From: JABMQB01 sp964408795 | GTDB lineage: Bacteria > Bacteroidota > Bacteroidia > Bacteroidales > Prolixibacteraceae | NCBI GenBank assembly: GCA_964408795.1 | Contig: CAYPAW010000075.1 | Span: forward strand, 15,009 to 79,008 | DNA: 64,000 nucleotides | Reading direction: 5' to 3' | Shown: piece after piece, positions 52,944 to 61,576 of the stretch | Position numbering within the stretch: position 1 is the first letter of the stretch | How the letters are laid out: each line of letters begins with the position of its first letter | Made by a program: the position numbers and the translations under genes | Notes under the pieces: generated by a model | Told to the model about the DNA's origin: nothing | Databases searched by the model: none | Seen by the model: the letters and a program-made list of their open reading frames with translations, nothing else

Positions 52944-53113
52944 GATCTTGGCTCCTGGTTCCTGATTCCTGGGTCTTCACCTTTCCACCTTTCCACCTTT
53001 TCACTCTTCCACCTTATCACCTTATCCCCTTATCACTTTTCCTGGCTCCTGGTTCCTGGTTCCTGGCTCCTGGTTCTATTAATCCGAATATCCGAAAAAC
53101 CAACTCGCAACTC
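52944..53113 (+). repeat. Low-complexity repeat block, right copy
   Basis: Same start (GATCTTGGCTCCTGG), the same CTTTCCACC/CTTATCACC units and the same end (CCGAATATCCGAAAAACCAA, CTCGCAACTC) as 50733-50946 but shorter. Direct orientation. Homologous recombination between the two would delete the whole peptide operon. Confidence 0.75.
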
Positions 53114-53210
53114 CTATTTCCTAATGATTGCAGCATAAAAACAGAAGAATAATTCCTATTTTAGCTTCAGAAAAGGAAGCAACAGGTCCATCATCAAAAA
53201 GAAATAACCC

Positions 53211-54656
53211 ATGAGTTCCAATCGTCGCGATTTTTTAAGACACACTCTCCTGGGAGCAGGAGTTCTTTCCACAGGATTTTTTTCGTGTACAACCGGTGAA
53301 CGTGAAGAAACCAAGGCATCCGACAAAGAACATCTTCAGTTCTTCAATATGAGCGGTTATAGAGCTCCAAAGCTTGAAACTGTGCGTATCGGATTCATCG
53401 GGCTGGGCATGCGAGGTCCGGGAGCCGTTACCCGGATGTCTCATATGGAAGGAGTGCAAATCAAAGCCCTTTGTGATGTTTACCCCGAACGTGTAGATGC
53501 ATGTCAGCAGATCCTGAAAGAAAGAGGCCTTCCCGAAGCCGAAGGGTATTCCGGTTCGAAAGACGCCTGGAAAAATATGGTGGAACGGAACGACCTGGAT
53601 CTTATCTATATTGCCACCCCATGGATATGGCATACTCCCATGGCGGTGTATGCCATGGAAAACAACAAACATGCAGCTACCGAGGTACCGGCAGCCCTAA
53701 CCATGGAGGAGTGCTGGCAACTGGTGGAAACATCAGAACGTACGAAAAAGCATTGTATGATGCTGGAAAACTGTTGTTACGACTTTTTTGAACTGCTCAC
53801 GTTAAACATGGCCCGGCAGGGATTCTTCGGGGAACTAGTACACGGTGAAGGTTCATACATTCATGACCTGCGGAGTTTGAATTTTGACAAGGAAGGCTAT
53901 GCCGGCATGTGGCGTCTGAAACAAAATGCCTCACGCAACGGGAACCTTTACCCCACCCATGGTCTGGGGCCTGTTTGCCAGCTCATGAACATCAACCGGG
54001 GCGACAAAATGGAATTCCTGACTTCGGTGCAATCGGCAGATTTTATGATGCAGAAAGAAGCAAACCGGTTAGCAGCTGAAGATGTATTCTTTACAGAATT
54101 CGCCAAGAAAGAATACCGGGGCAACATGAATACCACCACCATAAAAACCAACAAAGGACGGACCCTCATGATTCAGCACGATGTAACCAGTCCCCGTCCC
54201 TATTCACGCATCCACCTCATCAGCGGAACCAAAGGCATGGCACGGAAATATCCTGCACCGGCCCGCATTGCCCGGGGGCATGCATGGCTGAGCGATGACG
54301 AGTTAACTGCATTGCATGAAGCATACACCCCGGAAATTGTCCGTAAGGTAGGGGAAATGGCTCGCCAGGTAGGAGGTCACGGAGGGATGGATTTTATCAT
54401 GGATTGGCGTTTGATCGATTGCCTGCGCAACGGATTACCCCTTGATCAGGATGTGTACGATGCAGCCCTCTGGAGTTCCATAGCACCTCTGAGCGAAGCT
54501 TCTGTGACCCATCGCTCCTCCTCCGTGGATGTGCCCGACTTCACTTGCGGAGCCTGGCAAACCAACAAACCCGTGGAACTAACCTTGAAAGGAGGAGGTA
54601 CTACCGGTGTATGCCAACTGCAAAAAGCCGATGCATCAGAGCAGTTGAACATATAA
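53211..54656 (+). CDS. GH109-type Gfo/Idh/MocA glycosidase-like protein, Tat-exported
   Basis: A 481-residue exported protein with a Tat-like RRDFLRHTLLGAGVL leader. The NAD-binding Rossmann start is RIGFIGLGMRGPGAVTRM, followed by the GH109 landmarks ATPWIWHTPMAVYAMENNKH, GNLYPTHGLGPV and GHGGMDFIMDWRLIDCL. GH109 enzymes use NAD to cleave alpha-N-acetylgalactosamine (including blood-group A-type residues). Residues of that active site such as YPTHG are present, so a glycosidase rather than a simple dehydrogenase is likely. Isolated on the plus strand beyond the peptide island. Confidence 0.9.
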   Translation: MSSNRRDFLRHTLLGAGVLSTGFFSCTTGEREETKASDKEHLQFFNMSGYRAPKLETVRIGFIGLGMRGPGAVTRMSHMEGVQIKALCDVYPERVDACQQILKERGLPEAEGYSGSKDAWKNMVERNDLDLIYIATPWIWHTPMAVYAMENNKHAATEVPAALTMEECWQLVETSERTKKHCMMLENCCYDFFELLTLNMARQGFFGELVHGEGSYIHDLRSLNFDKEGYAGMWRLKQNASRNGNLYPTHGLGPVCQLMNINRGDKMEFLTSVQSADFMMQKEANRLAAEDVFFTEFAKKEYRGNMNTTTIKTNKGRTLMIQHDVTSPRPYSRIHLISGTKGMARKYPAPARIARGHAWLSDDELTALHEAYTPEIVRKVGEMARQVGGHGGMDFIMDWRLIDCLRNGLPLDQDVYDAALWSSIAPLSEASVTHRSSSVDVPDFTCGAWQTNKPVELTLKGGGTTGVCQLQKADASEQLNI

Positions 54657-54713
54657 CCCGGATATGCTTCATTCGAAAGCCTTTGAAAAAACAAGAACCG
54701 GTTGCATTACTTT

Positions 54714-55724
54714 TCACCCTGCCCTAAGATTTTTTACTGTCACCTCATTTTTTGATACGGTACCGTTCTCAAAATCCCGGAAATTCCGGAGGGTGGTTTC
54801 TGCGATCTGCTCCAGGGCTTCATGGGTGAGAAAAGCCTGATGGGCTGTTATCAGCACGTTGGGCAAGGCGATCAGCCGTGATATGGTCTCATCATCAATG
54901 ATCATCTCCGAAAGGTCCTTATAGAACAGGTTTTCTTCTTCCGCATATACATCAATACCCAAAGATCCCAGGCGTTTGGCCCTCAGGGCATCGATCGCTG
55001 CTTCGGTATCGATGAGTTTGCCCCGGCTGGTATTGATCAGCATCGCCCCTGCTTTGATATGCTTTAAACTGTCGGCATTGATCATCCGGTAGGTTTCATG
55101 GGTTAGGGGACAATGCAACGAAACAATGTCAGATTCAGCCAATAGTTCTTTGAATGAAACATAATCCACACCCTGCTCTTTAAGCGTTGCATCCGGAAAT
55201 AGATCGTAGGCTTTGATCTTCACGTTGAAACCGCTCAGCAGCCGGATAAAAGCCCGGCCAATGGCCCCGGTTCCTACCACTCCCGCCGTCTTCCCGCTGA
55301 TTGTGAAACCGATAAGTCGTTCAAGCGAGAAATTTCCCTCGCGAACCCGGTTGTAGGCCTTATGGGTTTTGCGGTTTAACGCAAAAATCAATGCCAGGGC
55401 ATGTTCCGCTACTGCCTCCGGTGAATACGCCGGTACCCGTAATACACGAATGCCATATTTTTCAGCTACCTTCAGATCTACATTGTTAAAACCGGCACAG
55501 CGAAGGGCCAGCAAACCAATGCCGTACTTCTTCATCTTCTTTAGTACTCCGGCATCCACCTGATCATTCACAAAAACACAAACCGCATCGTGCCCTTTTG
55601 CCAGCTTGATGGTGTGGCTGTCAAGGCTTGTCTCAAAATAGGCAAACCAATGCCCTGCTTCTTGATTGGCCCGGTTGAAATATTCCCGGTCGTATGATTT
55701 TGAACTGAAAAAAGCAACTTTCAT
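54714..55724 (-). CDS. D-lactate-dehydrogenase-like 2-hydroxyacid dehydrogenase
   Basis: About 336 residues from ATG 55724 (MKVAFFSSKSYDREYF); a 20-codon upstream extension is discounted. The NAD fold motif GVVGTGAIGRAFI is at about 150, NTSRGKLIDTEA holds the catalytic Arg, the Glu follows in the VYAEEENLFY area, and ITAHQAFLTHEAL carries the catalytic His. PAYSPEAVAEHALA and the total length fit fermentative D-LDH (LdhA). Pyruvate reduction to D-lactate is therefore probable. It is 57 bp from the GH109 stop, convergent. Confidence 0.88.
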   Translation of the reverse strand: MKVAFFSSKSYDREYFNRANQEAGHWFAYFETSLDSHTIKLAKGHDAVCVFVNDQVDAGVLKKMKKYGIGLLALRCAGFNNVDLKVAEKYGIRVLRVPAYSPEAVAEHALALIFALNRKTHKAYNRVREGNFSLERLIGFTISGKTAGVVGTGAIGRAFIRLLSGFNVKIKAYDLFPDATLKEQGVDYVSFKELLAESDIVSLHCPLTHETYRMINADSLKHIKAGAMLINTSRGKLIDTEAAIDALRAKRLGSLGIDVYAEEENLFYKDLSEMIIDDETISRLIALPNVLITAHQAFLTHEALEQIAETTLRNFRDFENGTVSKNEVTVKNLRAG

Positions 55725-55966
55725 GAATTTCCTTTTTAAGAAATACTTATTCGAATAAACAAGGAACCTGCCAGGTAAGTTCATTCCGGTTGCTTTAATC
55801 CCGGAATATGCTTACCTTTAATCCGCTTTTGAAACCCGGCGCGCGAAAGAAAGAGGTTGAATGGATACCCCTGGTTTTCAAGAAACCCAATGGTTCCCTG
55901 ATGTACAATGGATGTTTATCGGATCAGATGTCTTACCAAAATACTATAGATAAAACCGAAGAATTC

Positions 55967-57469
55967 ATGAAACAAAAAATCATTGTTGTCGGGGCTGGCA
56001 TTTCAGGATTGTCGGCCGGTTGTTATGCACAAATGAACGGCTTTGACTCCTCCCTGTTTGAAATGCATAACCTTCCGGGAGGCTTATGTTCTGCCTGGAA
56101 GAAAAAAGGATACACTTTCGATATCAGCATGCACATGCTTACCGGTTCCGTTTCCGGACCGTTCCATACTATGTGGGAGGAACTGGGTATTACCGACCGC
56201 TTCACCTTTCATTTTCATTCCCTCACCAGTCAAATTGAAGGAAGAAATAAAAAACTCCGTTTTTCTACGGACCGCGAAACTCTTCTTCAGGATATGCTCG
56301 CACTCTCTCCCGGGGATGAAAAGCTGATCAGGGAATTTATCAGCATTGTTTTTGGTCCCGGCATGATGAATGCTGCTTCCTTAAAACCAGCCATGCTTCA
56401 GCATTTTTTCGACAAAATCAGGGCCATTCCCGTTATCCTTCCATTGATAAAAATTTTCAGAAAGTACAACCGGATAACCCTTCAGCAGTTTGCGGAACAG
56501 TTTACGGATCCTTTCCTGCGTAAAGCGGTACGTTTCTTCATGGATTCTCCCGGATGGCCTATGCTTCAGTTTCCAATGGTTGCCATGGCTGGCATGATGC
56601 GTAATGCAGTTACTGAAGCCGGAACTCCTCTGGGCGGATCCATGAAGGTCGCTCTTCATATCGCCCAGGTATATAATAATCTCGGAGGACAAATCCATTT
56701 TAACAGCCGTGTACATGACCTGCTCCTGGAAAATAACACGGTAAAAGGCATCCGGCTTGAAGACGGACAGGAACACCGGGCCGACTATGTGATTTGGGCA
56801 GGTGACGGACATACCCTCATTTTTGATATCCTAAAGGAAAGGTATATGAATGATGAAATCCGGAATATGTATGAAACCTGGATCCCCGTTAAGCCCATTG
56901 TCCATGTGATGATGGGAGTCAACCGCGATTTTTCCGACGAACCTCACTCTATGATTCTTGAAACAGAGCAACCCATCACCATTGCCGGGAAAGAATACCC
57001 ATGGATTGCTTTTTTACACCATTGTTTCGACAAATCGATGGCCCCCGAAGGAAAATCAGCCGTGGAGGTATGGTACGCTACCGAATACGAATACTGGGAA
57101 GAACTGGAAAAAGACAAAGAAAAATATGAAGCGGAGAAAAACAGGATAGCGGAATATACAGTCAGACAGCTTGACCAGCGTTTTCCCGGCTTTGCCTCGC
57201 AGGTGGAAGTCATCGATGTGCCTACACCGGTAACCTACAAACGGTATACTGGCAACTGGAAAGGTTCCCCCGACGGGTGGTATATTACTCCGGATAATAT
57301 GAATAAAATGAATGCAATACATACACTTCCCGGCCTGGAAGGATTGTACATGTCGGGACAGTGGACTGTCCCGTTTGCAGGAACCGTCATCTCCGCCCTG
57401 ACCGGTCGCCAGGCAATCCAGCTGATGTGCCACAGGGAAGGAAAAAAATTCAATTCAAAACCGCACTGA
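55967..57469 (+). CDS. Phytoene-desaturase-like FAD oxidoreductase
   Basis: About 500 residues from ATG 55967 (MKQKIIVVGAGISGLSAG). The open frame begins 53 codons earlier, but the dinucleotide-binding start belongs here. GAGISGLSAGCYAQMNG binds FAD, HNLPGGLCSAWKKKGYTFD follows as in CrtI/retinol-saturase relatives, and the C-terminal GLYMSGQWTVPFAGTVISA is the matching FAD motif. No carotenoid neighbours (crtB, crtE) are in the window, so a carotenoid substrate is uncertain. Related flavoproteins act on other lipids or retinoids. Confidence 0.85.
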   Translation: MKQKIIVVGAGISGLSAGCYAQMNGFDSSLFEMHNLPGGLCSAWKKKGYTFDISMHMLTGSVSGPFHTMWEELGITDRFTFHFHSLTSQIEGRNKKLRFSTDRETLLQDMLALSPGDEKLIREFISIVFGPGMMNAASLKPAMLQHFFDKIRAIPVILPLIKIFRKYNRITLQQFAEQFTDPFLRKAVRFFMDSPGWPMLQFPMVAMAGMMRNAVTEAGTPLGGSMKVALHIAQVYNNLGGQIHFNSRVHDLLLENNTVKGIRLEDGQEHRADYVIWAGDGHTLIFDILKERYMNDEIRNMYETWIPVKPIVHVMMGVNRDFSDEPHSMILETEQPITIAGKEYPWIAFLHHCFDKSMAPEGKSAVEVWYATEYEYWEELEKDKEKYEAEKNRIAEYTVRQLDQRFPGFASQVEVIDVPTPVTYKRYTGNWKGSPDGWYITPDNMNKMNAIHTLPGLEGLYMSGQWTVPFAGTVISALTGRQAIQLMCHREGKKFNSKPH

Positions 57470-57485
57470 TTTCTAAAAAAATGGT

Positions 57486-57545
57486 TGTTGACAGTTGACA
57501 GTTGACAGTTGACGGTTGACAGTTGACGGTTGACAGTTGACAGTT
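57486..57545 (+). repeat. Tandem 7-bp repeat (TTGACAG)
   Basis: About eight copies of TTGACAG/TTGACGG lie in the 133-bp gap between two convergent genes. A simple-sequence repeat; no spacer/repeat structure of a CRISPR. Confidence 0.85.
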
Positions 57546-57602
57546 ACACGGAATCTTTGTTTTTATTTTTCATTTTTCTTTTATCATTCTTCTTTTATCC
57601 TC

Positions 57603-59246
57603 TCACCGGGTAACCAGTGTCACATGGAGCACTGTAGGCACATGGCCGATATAGGGCCCTCCCCAGTCGGTTTCATCGCCATTCCGGATGCGCAGAAATT
57701 GGAATTCACCTTCTTCGTACCAGCCCTCTTTAACGTTGAGGTATTGCCATGCTTTTCCCTCGTTTTTTCCGGTAGGTCGAAAGGTAAAGCGGCACTGGGT
57801 TCCGATCAGGATGCATTCGTTCTCATCCAGTTTGATCACCATGGCTTTTCCGGTAGGTTGTTGGTTGCCGCTCTGATCTCTGCGATAACCGGAGCCAAAT
57901 GATACAATTGCTTCCCAAAGGCCCAGATCCAAAGCAAACTGATGTTCTGTTTCGGATTCCACGACCGCATGAATTTTTCCTTCGAAGCCCCATTTGGCCA
58001 GTTTTCTCATCATGGGCACCATGATCTTGTACTCCTGAGCCAGTTCCGAAAGGCGATGGGCAGCTTCCTCATCGCTACCCTGCCCGTTGTTGTCAATTCC
58101 GAAAGGAGCAAATCCAATCCCTCCGTGCTCCAGTACCTTATACAGGTATTTAACATACTCCCCAGAACCTGCTATTTCCGGTACCATAAGGGCATTATCC
58201 TCGCGGGCATATAATTCCAGTACTTTCAACACTTTATCATTCCCACGCAAATAAATATCGGGTGCCACAAAATCGATGGAGGGGGCAGCCGCTTTCCAGA
58301 TTGGGATCACGTTATCGGTAGGACCGCCACTTTCGTATGTATTGGCCGGAGGATCCGTCAGGGGATCGCGCAGTGCCGCATTTACATACAAGGGCAATGG
58401 ATTCACCGCCTTTCCTGCAGCCGCCACGTATTCAATGTAACGGGCTACCGACCAGGCATGAAAATATTCATCGGCATCTTCGCCAAATACCTCTTCCCAG
58501 GATCCGTTGGCTTCCAGGGGAATATTCAATTCACCGAGCACTTCCGGATCAAGAAGCGCTTCAGGTACCGGTTCTTCAAACAGCTTTTGTGCCGTCTGGG
58601 AATAATCACGTACACTTCCCCAGGAACCGGGTTCATTCTGTACCTGAACCATTAGAACCGTATGTTGGGGATCGGCCTCTTTCAAATGTTTCATCACTTC
58701 CGTGAAGGCTTTTGCATCGGCTTCCATGGCTGCTTTTGCGTGTGGAGAGGGTGAATCCACAGGATTCCCGTCTTTTCCCATAATGTTCGGATATTTCCGC
58801 GCATTGCGTTTCATCCACTCCGGCATATAGTGGTTGCTTCCGTTTTTCCAGGTAGCAAACCACAAAAGCACAAGGTGTTTATTGCGTTCCCGGGCCTGAA
58901 CCAGCAGGGTGTCGATGAACGAAAAATCAAACAGGTTAGGCTGCGGTTCGATTTGCTCCCAATAAATCGGAACTTCCAGGGTATTGGCATTCAAGGCTTC
59001 AATAGCATACCACACATGGGAAAGCATGCCGGGCCATGCACTTGAATTATGTGCCTGTCCTCCAAATACAAAAAACGGTTCTCCATCGACAAGCAGGATA
59101 TGCCGACCGTCTTTTTCAACAATCCGGGGTAGTGTATTTGCACTCTCCTGGCCGTTAACCGTTCCGATGGTTGTCACTACGATTAGTAGGCAGGCACTGA
59201 TAGCCCTTAATCGCTTGCGTTTTACTTGCTGTTGCATCTCATGCAA
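57603..59246 (-). CDS. GH35-like beta-galactosidase with DUF5597
   Basis: A 547-residue exported protein (signal peptide with SACLLIVVTTIGTVNGQ, ending about residue 33). The TIM-barrel carries FFVFGGQAHNSSAWP, NTLEVPIYWEQIEPQ, VLLWFATWKNGS, the acid/base in VQVQNEPGSWG and a candidate nucleophile in MVPEIAGSGEYV. This fits GH35/GH42-like enzymes with a C-terminal DUF5597 beta domain. Likely beta-galactosidase, but the linkage is uncertain. Ten bp after the Gfo/Idh/MocA gene stop, so in one operon with it and the sugar isomerase. Confidence 0.85.
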   Translation of the reverse strand: MHEMQQQVKRKRLRAISACLLIVVTTIGTVNGQESANTLPRIVEKDGRHILLVDGEPFFVFGGQAHNSSAWPGMLSHVWYAIEALNANTLEVPIYWEQIEPQPNLFDFSFIDTLLVQARERNKHLVLLWFATWKNGSNHYMPEWMKRNARKYPNIMGKDGNPVDSPSPHAKAAMEADAKAFTEVMKHLKEADPQHTVLMVQVQNEPGSWGSVRDYSQTAQKLFEEPVPEALLDPEVLGELNIPLEANGSWEEVFGEDADEYFHAWSVARYIEYVAAAGKAVNPLPLYVNAALRDPLTDPPANTYESGGPTDNVIPIWKAAAPSIDFVAPDIYLRGNDKVLKVLELYAREDNALMVPEIAGSGEYVKYLYKVLEHGGIGFAPFGIDNNGQGSDEEAAHRLSELAQEYKIMVPMMRKLAKWGFEGKIHAVVESETEHQFALDLGLWEAIVSFGSGYRRDQSGNQQPTGKAMVIKLDENECILIGTQCRFTFRPTGKNEGKAWQYLNVKEGWYEEGEFQFLRIRNGDETDWGGPYIGHVPTVLHVTLVTR

Positions 59247-59255
59247 TGAATTGGT

Positions 59256-60599
59256 TTATAATTCGGGTTTCCATCCGGGTTCATATTCACGTCCCCAGAG
59301 CTTCATGGCTTCCCGGTCGTAGATGCGTCCTGTATGGGCATCTATTTCAAATCCTTTGCCGATGCGGTAAGCTATGTTGGCATAATGGGTCATGGCCTGG
59401 CTTATTGCGCCTTCATCCAGAGGAAGGTTCAGTTTTTCTTTACCCCGGATCGTATGAAAGAAATTTTTGGCATGTGCCGTGGATGTATCGCCTCCTCCAC
59501 CGAGGGCAGTACCGGCTTCCTGAGATTGTGATTTACTGTCTTTTATTACTTTTCCTCCCCGGTCAAACTGTTTAAATCCATTGCGGTTTACAAATACCGA
59601 TCCTTCGCTTCCATAAATAATGGTCCCCCGGTCGTAACCATAGGTATTGTATCCACTCCGGCTCTTCCCGTCCCACTGAATGACCCGGTTTCCGGGAAAC
59701 CGGAAGGTAGCATCCATGGTATCGTACATGGTCCATCCATCTCCGGGAAAATGCCGTTTGGCGGCTTCCACATATACACTCTCGGGATAACGTACCTGCA
59801 AAGCCCAGCGGGCAATATCCAACTCATGGGTAGCATTGTTACCGGTTTCGGCGGTCCCGTAGATCCATCCATACCAATGCCAGTTATAATCCCACGTGTT
59901 GTAGGTATACTCCCTGCGGGGTGCCGGACCCTGGAACAGTTCCCAGTCGAGGCCTTCCGGTACAGGCACCGGCGTGGCAACCGGAACTTCCCCGCGAACA
60001 TTTACATAGAACGTCAGAGCTTTGTAAGGATTCCCAATGGCCCCGTTATGGATCTCCCTGATAATTTCTATCGATTCCGGGGCTGAACGTTGCTGTGCTC
60101 CCATTTGAACCACTTTCCCGGTTTTTTTCTGACATTCAACCAGCAATTCATTCTCCCACAGGTTATGGCTTACCGGCTTCTCAAGGTATACATGCTTACC
60201 AGCCTTCATTGCCATTATAGCCATGGGTGTATGCCAGTGATCGGGAGTAGCATTGAACAGAGCATCCACCTCCGGATCATCCAGCACTTTTCTGATATCA
60301 TTTTCCAACCGGGGAGTGTAGTCAAGTACCTGTTCAAACCTGCGGGCTGCGTTCTCCCGTTGTTTTTGCATCACATCGCAGAGATACATAAGTGTAACAT
60401 TGCTATCCTTATCAGCTACCGGAGGAATATATGCCCCAAGCCTTCTTCCTAACCCTACAAGGGCCACATTCAGCCGTTCATTGGCCCCAATGATCCGCCT
60501 GTAACTTTTTGCCGGCATTCCCATAACGGAAGTGCCAACAGCTACTCCGGCTGTTCCGGCAGTAACCTTTCTTAAAAAATCCCTTCTGTTTGTATTCAT
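59256..60599 (-). CDS. Gfo/Idh/MocA oxidoreductase, Tat-exported
   Basis: A 447-residue exported protein with RRDFLRKVTAGTAGVAVG leader. The Rossmann part has LNVALVGLGRRLGAYI, the catalytic-lysine motif is HVYLEKPVSHNLWENE, and the C-terminal half is the Gfo-type beta-sheet domain (HELDIARWALQVRYPESVY, GGGGDTSTAHAKNFF). It oxidises or epimerises an unknown periplasmic sugar using a tightly bound NAD(P). It has the EKP lysine of true dehydrogenases, unlike the GH109-type neighbour, so classification as dehydrogenase is preferred. Confidence 0.88.
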   Translation of the reverse strand: MNTNRRDFLRKVTAGTAGVAVGTSVMGMPAKSYRRIIGANERLNVALVGLGRRLGAYIPPVADKDSNVTLMYLCDVMQKQRENAARRFEQVLDYTPRLENDIRKVLDDPEVDALFNATPDHWHTPMAIMAMKAGKHVYLEKPVSHNLWENELLVECQKKTGKVVQMGAQQRSAPESIEIIREIHNGAIGNPYKALTFYVNVRGEVPVATPVPVPEGLDWELFQGPAPRREYTYNTWDYNWHWYGWIYGTAETGNNATHELDIARWALQVRYPESVYVEAAKRHFPGDGWTMYDTMDATFRFPGNRVIQWDGKSRSGYNTYGYDRGTIIYGSEGSVFVNRNGFKQFDRGGKVIKDSKSQSQEAGTALGGGGDTSTAHAKNFFHTIRGKEKLNLPLDEGAISQAMTHYANIAYRIGKGFEIDAHTGRIYDREAMKLWGREYEPGWKPEL

Positions 60600-60610
60600 G
60601 CTTAAATAAT

Positions 60611-61456
60611 TTATTGGATTAAGGTTGCCAGTACTCCTTTAATGTATCCCAATGATTCTGCCATGCCAGCCAGTGGATCATCGGGATCTTTTTCAAACTC
60701 CAGGGCTACCGTTCCTGAATAATCGAGATCGATTAACAATTTCAGGAAAGCTGGAATATCAATCACCCCACGACCCACTTCACAGGTTGAACCTTCCGCA
60801 CTCGCAGCTGTTACATCTTTTATGTGAATATCATGTACCCTGTCAAAGAATTCTTTTACATCCCTTTTGGGATCACGGTTGATTCTTTTCGTATGCCCAA
60901 TATCCACACATAGGCCCATGCGCATATCCATGTCTTTGATCAAAAGGTAGGCACTTTCGGCACTGGGATAGACCTCATCGCCCGGCCCATGATTGTGAAT
61001 CGCCAGTTTGATATCATACTCCTTCACTTTTTCCTCCACGTAGGCAAGCAATTCATGATTGGGAACTCCGATGATGATATCCATTCCGGCGGCTTTTGCA
61101 TAGCGGAATGCATTCTCCACCTCATCCCTGCTTCTCATATAGATAACACCTCCGCCATACAGGGTTATCTCCTTCTCTTTGCATAAAGCTACCGTATCCG
61201 CAATTTGCGCATCGGTAGCATCCAGGGGAAGATGAAAATCCTTGAATGCAATCCGGCTGATATCCAGTCTGCGGGTCATTTCAAGGGCTTCCTCCACAGG
61301 GAAATTCCTAAGCGAATAGGAAGCAATCCCCAGCTGAAAACGAATATCAGCTTTTTTTTCTACTTCAGACGAACATCCTGAAGCAACCATTCCTGGTATC
61401 GTTATTGCTGCCAATCCCAGGCCTGCTGTTTTTAAAAAGTCTCTTCTGTCATTCAT
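60611..61456 (-). CDS. Sugar phosphate isomerase/epimerase-like protein, Tat-exported
   Basis: 281 residues. Leader RRDFLKTAGLGLAAITIPG (Tat-like) and a lipobox-like SGCSS. TIM-barrel (AP endonuclease 2 / xylose isomerase-like): ISRIAFKDFHLP, the IGVPNHELLAYVEEKVKEY region, LAIHNHGPGDE, LCVDIGHTKRI, DIHIKDVTAA and a final VALEFEKDPDD. The His/Asp/Glu set is right for a divalent-metal site. It lies 11 bp upstream (in transcription) of the Gfo/Idh/MocA gene; together they may remodel an uncommon sugar outside the cytoplasm. Substrate unknown. Confidence 0.85.
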   Translation of the reverse strand: MNDRRDFLKTAGLGLAAITIPGMVASGCSSEVEKKADIRFQLGIASYSLRNFPVEEALEMTRRLDISRIAFKDFHLPLDATDAQIADTVALCKEKEITLYGGGVIYMRSRDEVENAFRYAKAAGMDIIIGVPNHELLAYVEEKVKEYDIKLAIHNHGPGDEVYPSAESAYLLIKDMDMRMGLCVDIGHTKRINRDPKRDVKEFFDRVHDIHIKDVTAASAEGSTCEVGRGVIDIPAFLKLLIDLDYSGTVALEFEKDPDDPLAGMAESLGYIKGVLATLIQ

Positions 61457-61576
61457 TGGTGTTGTATTTATCGTTTTAATATGCTTGTCAAAATGCTTTA
61501 AAAACGGACTGTGTTGTTGTGATCCTTTAACCGATTGCTCTTTTTTCTGCCAGTCCGAAATCGCTTATCCACATGC

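Larger units (their letters stand above)
52182..53210. other. 1-kb gene-free, A+T-rich interval upstream of the peptide operon
   Basis: No convincing coding frame. Contains a perfect 20-bp palindrome at 52219-52238, an A+T-rich central part with small inverted repeats such as TTGATTGATAAATCAA near 52379, and the repeat block at 52944-53113. The HTH operon and the divergent GH109-like gene must both find promoters here; no clear TAnnTTTG with a spaced TTTG was recognised. Confidence 0.5.

Noticed and set aside
53211..54656. Ordinary Gfo/Idh/MocA dehydrogenase annotation
   Set aside because: The NAD fold is shared, but ATPWIWHTPM, YPTHGLGPV and GHGGMDFIMDWR are GH109 landmarks, and a typical EKP catalytic lysine is absent (TEVPAAL at that place).
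57486..57545. Possible CRISPR-like array
   Set aside because: The unit is only 7 bp with no spacers and no cas genes nearby.
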